Assembly (NCBI GenBank): GCA_017430225.1 | Contig: JAFRNK010000124.1 | Location: 62,001 to 126,000, forward strand | From: Clostridia bacterium | GTDB lineage: Bacteria; Bacillota; Clostridia; Christensenellales; Aristaeellaceae | DNA length: 64,000 nucleotides | Direction: 5' to 3' | Shown: piece by piece, positions 59,998-64,000 of the stretch | Position numbering within the stretch: the stretch's first letter is position 1 | How the letters are laid out: every line of letters starts with the position of its first letter | Notes under the pieces: model-generated | The model's input: the letters and a program-made list of their open reading frames with translations, nothing else | What the model was told of the DNA's origin: nothing | Databases searched by the model: none | Position numbers and translations under genes: made by a program

Positions 59998-60026
59998 ATT
60001 TTAGTGCCGGGACGATGCCGTGTCAA
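59998..60026 (-). promoter_or_regulatory. Promoter of the asnB T-box transcript
   Basis: Minus-strand TTGACA (60021-60026), 17-bp spacer, TAAAAT (59998-60003). Confidence 0.82.
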
Positions 60027-60085
60027 GATGAAATACAGTGAAAATACAGTGATTTCAGAAAAACATCATGAATACAATCCTGCTA

Positions 60086-60115
60086 TTGACACCGGGATTG
60101 CCCAGGTGCTAATAT
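60086..60115 (+). promoter_or_regulatory. Promoter of glnA
   Basis: TTGACA (60086-60091), 18-bp spacer, TAATAT (60110-60115). Start expected near 60122, directly at the attenuator hairpin. Confidence 0.8.
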
Positions 60116-60120
60116 CTGCG

Positions 60121-60166
60121 CAGCAAAGCAAGGGAGCCAAGCTGGTTTGGTTCCCTTGCCCTTTTT
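60121..60166 (+). terminator. Terminator/attenuator in the glnA leader
   Basis: 13-bp stem 60128-60140 with 60147-60159 (one GU pair) and TTTTTA after it, between the promoter and the glnA ribosome site. No gene upstream needs it because asnB is divergent, so it is an attenuator. An alternative fold CAGC-AAA-GC[AAGGGA]GC-CAA-GCTG (60121-60144) would break the terminator and displays a hexaloop with A1 and G4. Confidence 0.82.
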
Positions 60167-60188
60167 ATTATTTGAAGGAGGTATCCCC

Positions 60189-61520
60189 ATGAGCAAGTAC
60201 AGTAAGGAAGACATCATCCGCATGGTGCGTGAAGACGACGTGGAATTCATCCGGATGCAGTTCACCGATATTTTCGGCCAGCTGAAGAACGTGGCCATTA
60301 CCGCCAGCCAGATCGAAAAGGCCGTGAACAACGAGATCATGATCGACGGCAGTTCCATCGTGGGCTTCGTGCGCATCAACGAGAGCGACCAGTACCTGCG
60401 CCCCGACCTGGATACCTTCGCCATCCTGCCCTGGCGGCCCCAGCACGGGAAAGTGGCGCGCCTGATCTGTGACGTGTACAACCCGGACGGGACGCCCTTT
60501 GCCGGTGATCCCCGCGGAGTGCTCAAGCGCGTGCTGAAGAAAGCAGCGGACATGGGCTATTCCTTCAATGTTGGACCGGAAATGGAGTTCTTCCTCTTCC
60601 AGACGGACGAGCAGGGCCGCCCGACCACCACTACGGGCGACGAAGCCGGATATTTTGACCTGGGGCCGTTGGATCACGGCGAGAGCACCCGGCGCGAGAT
60701 CTGCATGGCTCTTGAAAAGATGGGCTTTGAGATTGAGGCCAGCCATCATGAAGTGGCCGCCGGACAGCACGAGATCGATTTCAAATACGCCGACGCCCTG
60801 ACCGCCGCCGACAATATCATGACCTTCAAGCTGGCGGTGAAGACCCTCGCACAGAAGAACGGCCTGCACGCGACCTTCATGCCCAAGCCGGTGTTCGGCA
60901 TCAACGGCAGCGGCATGCACACCAACATGAGCCTGTTCAAGGATGGCAAGAACGCGTTCGCTGATCCCAGCGACAAGCGCGGCCTGAGCAAAGAAGCTTA
61001 CGCATTCATCGCCGGCATCCTGGCCCACGTCCGCGGCATGGCAGCGATCACCAACCCGCTGGTGAACAGCTATAAGCGTCTGGTACCGGGCTATGAAGCG
61101 CCCTGCTATCTGGCCTGGAGCGCCAGCAACCGCTCCGCGCTGATCCGCATCCCCGCTGCCCGCGGCATGGGCACCCGCGTTGAGCTGCGCTGCCCCGACC
61201 CCAGCTGCAACCCATACCTGAACATGGCGGTCTGCCTCGCGGCCGGTTTGGACGGCATCGAGAAGGGCCTGACCCCGCCGGATGAGATCACCGAGAATAT
61301 CTTTGCAATGGACGCCGCCGCCCGTGAAGCCAAAGGGATCAAATCCCTGCCCGGCACGCTGATCGAGGCCGTCGACTGCCTGAAGGCCGATCCGGTCATC
61401 TGTGCCGCCCTGGGCGAGCATGTGCTTTCCCAGTACGTGGAAGGCAAGGCCAAGGAATGGGACGCCTACCGCACACATGTGAGCAAGTGGGAAATCGACA
61501 GATACATCGTAATGTATTGA
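60189..61520 (+). CDS. glnA: Glutamine synthetase, type I
   Basis: A 443-residue GSI enzyme that makes glutamine from glutamate, ammonia and ATP. It has [18 protein letters not shown] at the start, the N-terminal Asp-latch region [16 protein letters not shown] and [15 protein letters not shown] with metal-binding Glu/His, [35 protein letters not shown], and NRSALIRIP. Length fits the GSI-alpha class of Bacillota, which is not adenylylated. GAAGGAGGTATCCCC precedes ATG 60189. First gene of the glnA-ANTAR-gltB operon, preceded by a promoter and an attenuator. Confidence 0.97.
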   Translation: MSKYSKEDIIRMVREDDVEFIRMQFTDIFGQLKNVAITASQIEKAVNNEIMIDGSSIVGFVRINESDQYLRPDLDTFAILPWRPQHGKVARLICDVYNPDGTPFAGDPRGVLKRVLKKAADMGYSFNVGPEMEFFLFQTDEQGRPTTTTGDEAGYFDLGPLDHGESTRREICMALEKMGFEIEASHHEVAAGQHEIDFKYADALTAADNIMTFKLAVKTLAQKNGLHATFMPKPVFGINGSGMHTNMSLFKDGKNAFADPSDKRGLSKEAYAFIAGILAHVRGMAAITNPLVNSYKRLVPGYEAPCYLAWSASNRSALIRIPAARGMGTRVELRCPDPSCNPYLNMAVCLAAGLDGIEKGLTPPDEITENIFAMDAAAREAKGIKSLPGTLIEAVDCLKADPVICAALGEHVLSQYVEGKAKEWDAYRTHVSKWEIDRYIVMY

Positions 61521-61560
61521 TTCGGATTTGACTGAATAAACCAGAGAGGAGGGACAGCCG

Positions 61561-62097
61561 GTGGCAAGAATTGTAATCGCGGGAAGCTCGGAGCATAGCC
61601 GCATACAGCTGGCCCGTCTGCTTTCCTCCTCCGGTCATTCGGTATACCGCCTCTGCGCCCACGCCGCGGAGCTGCGCCGCGCGCTGAACGAGTCCGAAGA
61701 CGGGGTGCTTATACTCGCCGGGCCCATGCCGGACTGCAGCGCGGACGAGCTGTTCTGGGATTACGGAGAACATGTGCGTATCCTGCTGATCGCCAAACCG
61801 CCGGCCCTGGAAGCGTGCGAGGAGGCAGGCATTTTCCGCCTGGCGCTGCCTACTTCCCAGCAGGCGGTGCTAGGCGCGATAGAAATGCTGACCCAACTGC
61901 ACCACATGCGACTGCCGAAGCGCACCGCGGACGACAGGCAGTTGGTCGAACAGGCCAAACAGCTGCTGATGCGGCGGGACGGCCTGACCGAACCGCAGGC
62001 GCACCGGGCGCTGCAGCAAGCTGCCATGAACCGCGGCATGCGGATGGCCGACTGTGCGGCACAGATCATCAAAACGTCAAGGGAGACGGAGGAATGA
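61561..62097 (+). CDS. ANTAR-domain antiterminator with pseudo-receiver
   Basis: A 178-residue regulator. The N-terminal 110 residues look like a receiver domain (ARIVIAGSSEHSRIQLARLLSSSGHSVYRL) without the acceptor Asp (GVLILAGPMPD), so it is not phosphorylated in the standard way. The C-terminal ANTAR domain (about 120-170) is clear: LVEQAKQLLMRRDGLTEPQAHRALQQAAMNRGMRMADCAAQII. ANTAR dimers bind dual hexaloop hairpins in leader RNA and prevent termination. GTG 61561 follows GAGGAGGGACAGCCG. It lies between glnA and gltB, so it likely controls nitrogen genes by antitermination; overlaps the next gene by 4 bases if ATG 62094 is used. Confidence 0.9.
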   Translation: MARIVIAGSSEHSRIQLARLLSSSGHSVYRLCAHAAELRRALNESEDGVLILAGPMPDCSADELFWDYGEHVRILLIAKPPALEACEEAGIFRLALPTSQQAVLGAIEMLTQLHHMRLPKRTADDRQLVEQAKQLLMRRDGLTEPQAHRALQQAAMNRGMRMADCAAQIIKTSRETEE

Positions 62098-62099
62098 CC

Positions 62100-64000
62100 A
62101 TGCGTGATCCCCAATACCCGTTGTATCATCAGGAACTGGAACATGAAAGCTGCGGCGTCGGCGCTGTTGTGGATCTGAGCGGCAAGAACACCCACCGCAC
62201 GGTGGATCAGGCGCTCTCGATCGTAGAACGCCTGGCTCACCGCGCTGGGAGCGATGCCCTGGGCACTACCGGCGACGGCGTGGGTATCATGACCCAGCTC
62301 CCGCATGCCCTGTTCTCCGCCTGGGCGCAGGAGAAAGGCATCAGGCTCGGCGAACCGGGCGATTACGGCGTCGGCATGTTTTTCCTGCCTGAGGACGAGG
62401 TAGGAGATCAGAACATCTGCCGAATCTTCGAACAGCTCGCCTGCTCCGAGGGGATCAGGGTGCTTGGCTGGAGGAGCGTGCCCTGCCATCCCGCCCAGAT
62501 AGGTGCAGGCGCACGGCGCACCATGCCGCGCATCCGCCAATGCTTCCTGGCCCGTCCAGCTTCTTTCGCCGCCGGTGCGGATTTCGACCGGCGGCTTTAC
62601 GTATTGCGCCGGGTCTTTGAGAAGCAGGATACCGACACCTATATCTGCTCTCTGTCCAGCCGCACCGTCGTGTACAAGGGCATGATGCTGGTCAGCCAGC
62701 TGCGCTCCTTCTATGACGATCTGCAGGACGTGCGCTACACCTCTCAAATGGCAATGGTGCATTCCCGGTTTTCCACCAATACCTTTCCTTCCTGGAGCAA
62801 GGCCCATCCCCAGCGACTTCTGCTGCACAACGGGGAGATCAATACCATCCGCGGCAATCATGACCGTATGAAGGCCCGGGAGGAGACCATGCGCTCCCAG
62901 GTGATGGGAGAGGAGATGCGCCGTGTGCTGCCCGTGGTCACCGAAGGCGGCAGCGACAGCCAGATGCTGGACAACACCCTGGAATTCCTGCACAAGAACG
63001 GGTTCCCGCTGTCTCTGGCCGGGATGATCCTGCTGCCGGAGCCCTGGCAGGGGCAAAAGCAAATGACACCTTGGCGGGATTTGTACCGTTATTATTCCAC
63101 TATGATGGAGCCCTGGGACGGTCCTGCGGCGATCCTCTATTCGGACGGCGATACCGTCTGCGCCTCCCTGGACCGCAACGGGCTCCGGCCGCTGCGCTGC
63201 GCTCTGACGGACGACAGGCGGCTGATCCTGTCCTCCGAGGCGGGCGTACTGTTTGAGGAAAACGCCCATATCGTGCGGCGCTGGAAGCTGAAATCCGGCG
63301 ACGTACTGGAAGCCGATCTGCACACCGGCGAACTGCTGGAAAGCGAAGCTTTAAAGACTCGTTACGCCCAGGCACAGCCCTATTCCGACTGGATGCGGCA
63401 GCTGATTGCCCTGGATGATCTGCCCAAGGCGCAGGGAACCGCCGAATCCTTCCATGATACACAGCGGCTCGGGCTGTGCAAGGCTTTTCACTATACTCAG
63501 GAGGACGTGCAGAACATCCTGCTGCCCATGGCGAACAACGGTACAGAACCCATCGTTTCCATGGGCGCGGACGAACCGCTGGCGGCTCTGTCGAAGACCC
63601 ATCCTTCCTTGTTCGACTATTTCAAACAGCGCTTTGCCCAGGTCACCAACCCGCCCATCGACGCTCTGCGGGAAGAGATCAAAACCGACTGCTCGATTTA
63701 TATCGGCGATGACGGAAATCTGCTGGCGAACGGACCCGACAACTGCACCGTTCTGGAATTGCCGTCCCCGGTGCTGACGGAGGAGGCGCTCTCCCGAATC
63801 CGGAGTTTGGACCATCGGGCCTTTTCGGTGCGGACAGTCTCGCTGCTGTATAAAAAGGAAACCGGCCTCCGTTCCGCCCTGGATGCTTTCTTTGCCGCGT
63901 GCGACCGGGCGTGTGCCGACGGCGTCAACATCCTGATCCTGTCTGACCGGGGCGTGGACGCCGATCATCTCGCCGTTCCTTCCCTGCTGGCGGTATCTGC
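62100..64000 (+). CDS. gltB: Glutamate synthase large subunit, N-terminal part (runs off the window)
   Basis: An open frame from ATG 62100 to the end of the window, about 633 residues of an enzyme that is normally about 1500. The mature glutaminase Cys is in HESCGVGAVVDLSGK after a 17-residue propeptide. Other glutaminase residues are MAMVHSRFSTNTFPSW and HNGEINTIRGN. It then continues into the linker and central region (LPMANNGTEPIVSMGAD, NPPIDALREEIKTD). It transfers glutamine amide nitrogen to 2-oxoglutarate. GGAGGA favours ATG 62100 over the overlapping ATG 62094. Third gene of the glnA operon. Confidence 0.95.
   Translation, partial: MRDPQYPLYHQELEHESCGVGAVVDLSGKNTHRTVDQALSIVERLAHRAGSDALGTTGDGVGIMTQLPHALFSAWAQEKGIRLGEPGDYGVGMFFLPEDEVGDQNICRIFEQLACSEGIRVLGWRSVPCHPAQIGAGARRTMPRIRQCFLARPASFAAGADFDRRLYVLRRVFEKQDTDTYICSLSSRTVVYKGMMLVSQLRSFYDDLQDVRYTSQMAMVHSRFSTNTFPSWSKAHPQRLLLHNGEINTIRGNHDRMKAREETMRSQVMGEEMRRVLPVVTEGGSDSQMLDNTLEFLHKNGFPLSLAGMILLPEPWQGQKQMTPWRDLYRYYSTMMEPWDGPAAILYSDGDTVCASLDRNGLRPLRCALTDDRRLILSSEAGVLFEENAHIVRRWKLKSGDVLEADLHTGELLESEALKTRYAQAQPYSDWMRQLIALDDLPKAQGTAESFHDTQRLGLCKAFHYTQEDVQNILLPMANNGTEPIVSMGADEPLAALSKTHPSLFDYFKQRFAQVTNPPIDALREEIKTDCSIYIGDDGNLLANGPDNCTVLELPSPVLTEEALSRIRSLDHRAFSVRTVSLLYKKETGLRSALDAFFAACDRACADGVNILILSDRGVDADHLAVPSLLAVS

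Noticed and set aside
60121..60188. Glutamine riboswitch (glnA motif) before glnA
   Set aside because: The leader is only about 65 bases and consists of one terminator; the conserved glnA-motif junction is not seen.

Overview
The window reads as chromosomal DNA of a GC-rich member of the Bacillota, most likely an uncultured gut or rumen Clostridia lineage. This is an inference. It rests on strong AGGAGG-type ribosome sites, consensus sigma-A promoters with 16-18 bp spacers, a T-box leader, MerR and IclR regulators, an orphan butyrate kinase, signal peptides and lipoboxes of Gram-positive type, and an ANTAR protein next to glutamine synthetase. I saw no rRNA, tRNA, CRISPR array, transposase or phage gene.

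1-4.1 kb (+ strand): the end of an unknown gene, a PPC/DUF296 protein, an RraA-family protein, a 250-base run of hairpins, a parallel beta-helix protein and a flavin-reductase-like protein. 4.1-4.3 kb: a palindromic dispersed repeat; a shorter relative lies at 55.05-55.13 kb. 4.4-15.1 kb (- strand): a carbon-catabolic locus. An IclR-type regulator at 15.3 kb is divergent from a sugar isomerase/epimerase, a D-2-hydroxyacid dehydrogenase and a glyoxylate-carboligase-like TPP enzyme. These are followed by a two-component system and then by a carbohydrate ABC transporter with an FAD oxidoreductase. The enzymes suggest a route through glyoxylate or tartronate semialdehyde to glycerate.

16-31 kb: assorted functions. 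There is a CAT-family acetyltransferase; an AKR-GH5-YciI operon behind a MerR-type promoter; an envelope operon (secreted protein, phosphoesterase, L,D-transpeptidase); butyrate kinase with a small metallopeptidase and a hydrolase; an (alpha/alpha)6 glycosidase with 5-formyl-THF cyclo-ligase; and HAD, PNPOx-like and GNAT proteins. 31-36.6 kb: a five-gene redox operon. It encodes an exported aldo/keto reductase, an exported flavodoxin-cyclophilin protein, an AKR with two [4Fe-4S] motifs, a DUF362 lipoprotein and a YraQ-type permease. It is driven by a textbook MerR promoter and is divergent from a merR gene. 36.7-51.1 kb: an Lgt-like membrane protein with a phosphodiester glycosidase, esterases, a DUF3267 membrane protein, a glutaredoxin-like protein, a FliB-like protein, thiamine pyrophosphokinase, a WG-repeat protein, an EamA transporter, a HIT protein and glycogen synthase.

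51.4-64 kb is a nitrogen and amino-acid hub in which nearly every unit is preceded by a leader RNA. An Amt-PII fusion and glutamine synthetase each have promoter, terminator and gene in immediate succession. An ANTAR antiterminator lies between glnA and gltB. A TrpX-type ABC transporter is preceded by a Phe-rich leader ORF and two terminators. asnB has a T-box leader. guaA completes the set of glutamine-using enzymes. The candidate ANTAR-controlled attenuation of amt and glnA, the aromatic leader peptide and the MerR-driven extracytoplasmic redox operon are the most interesting points.
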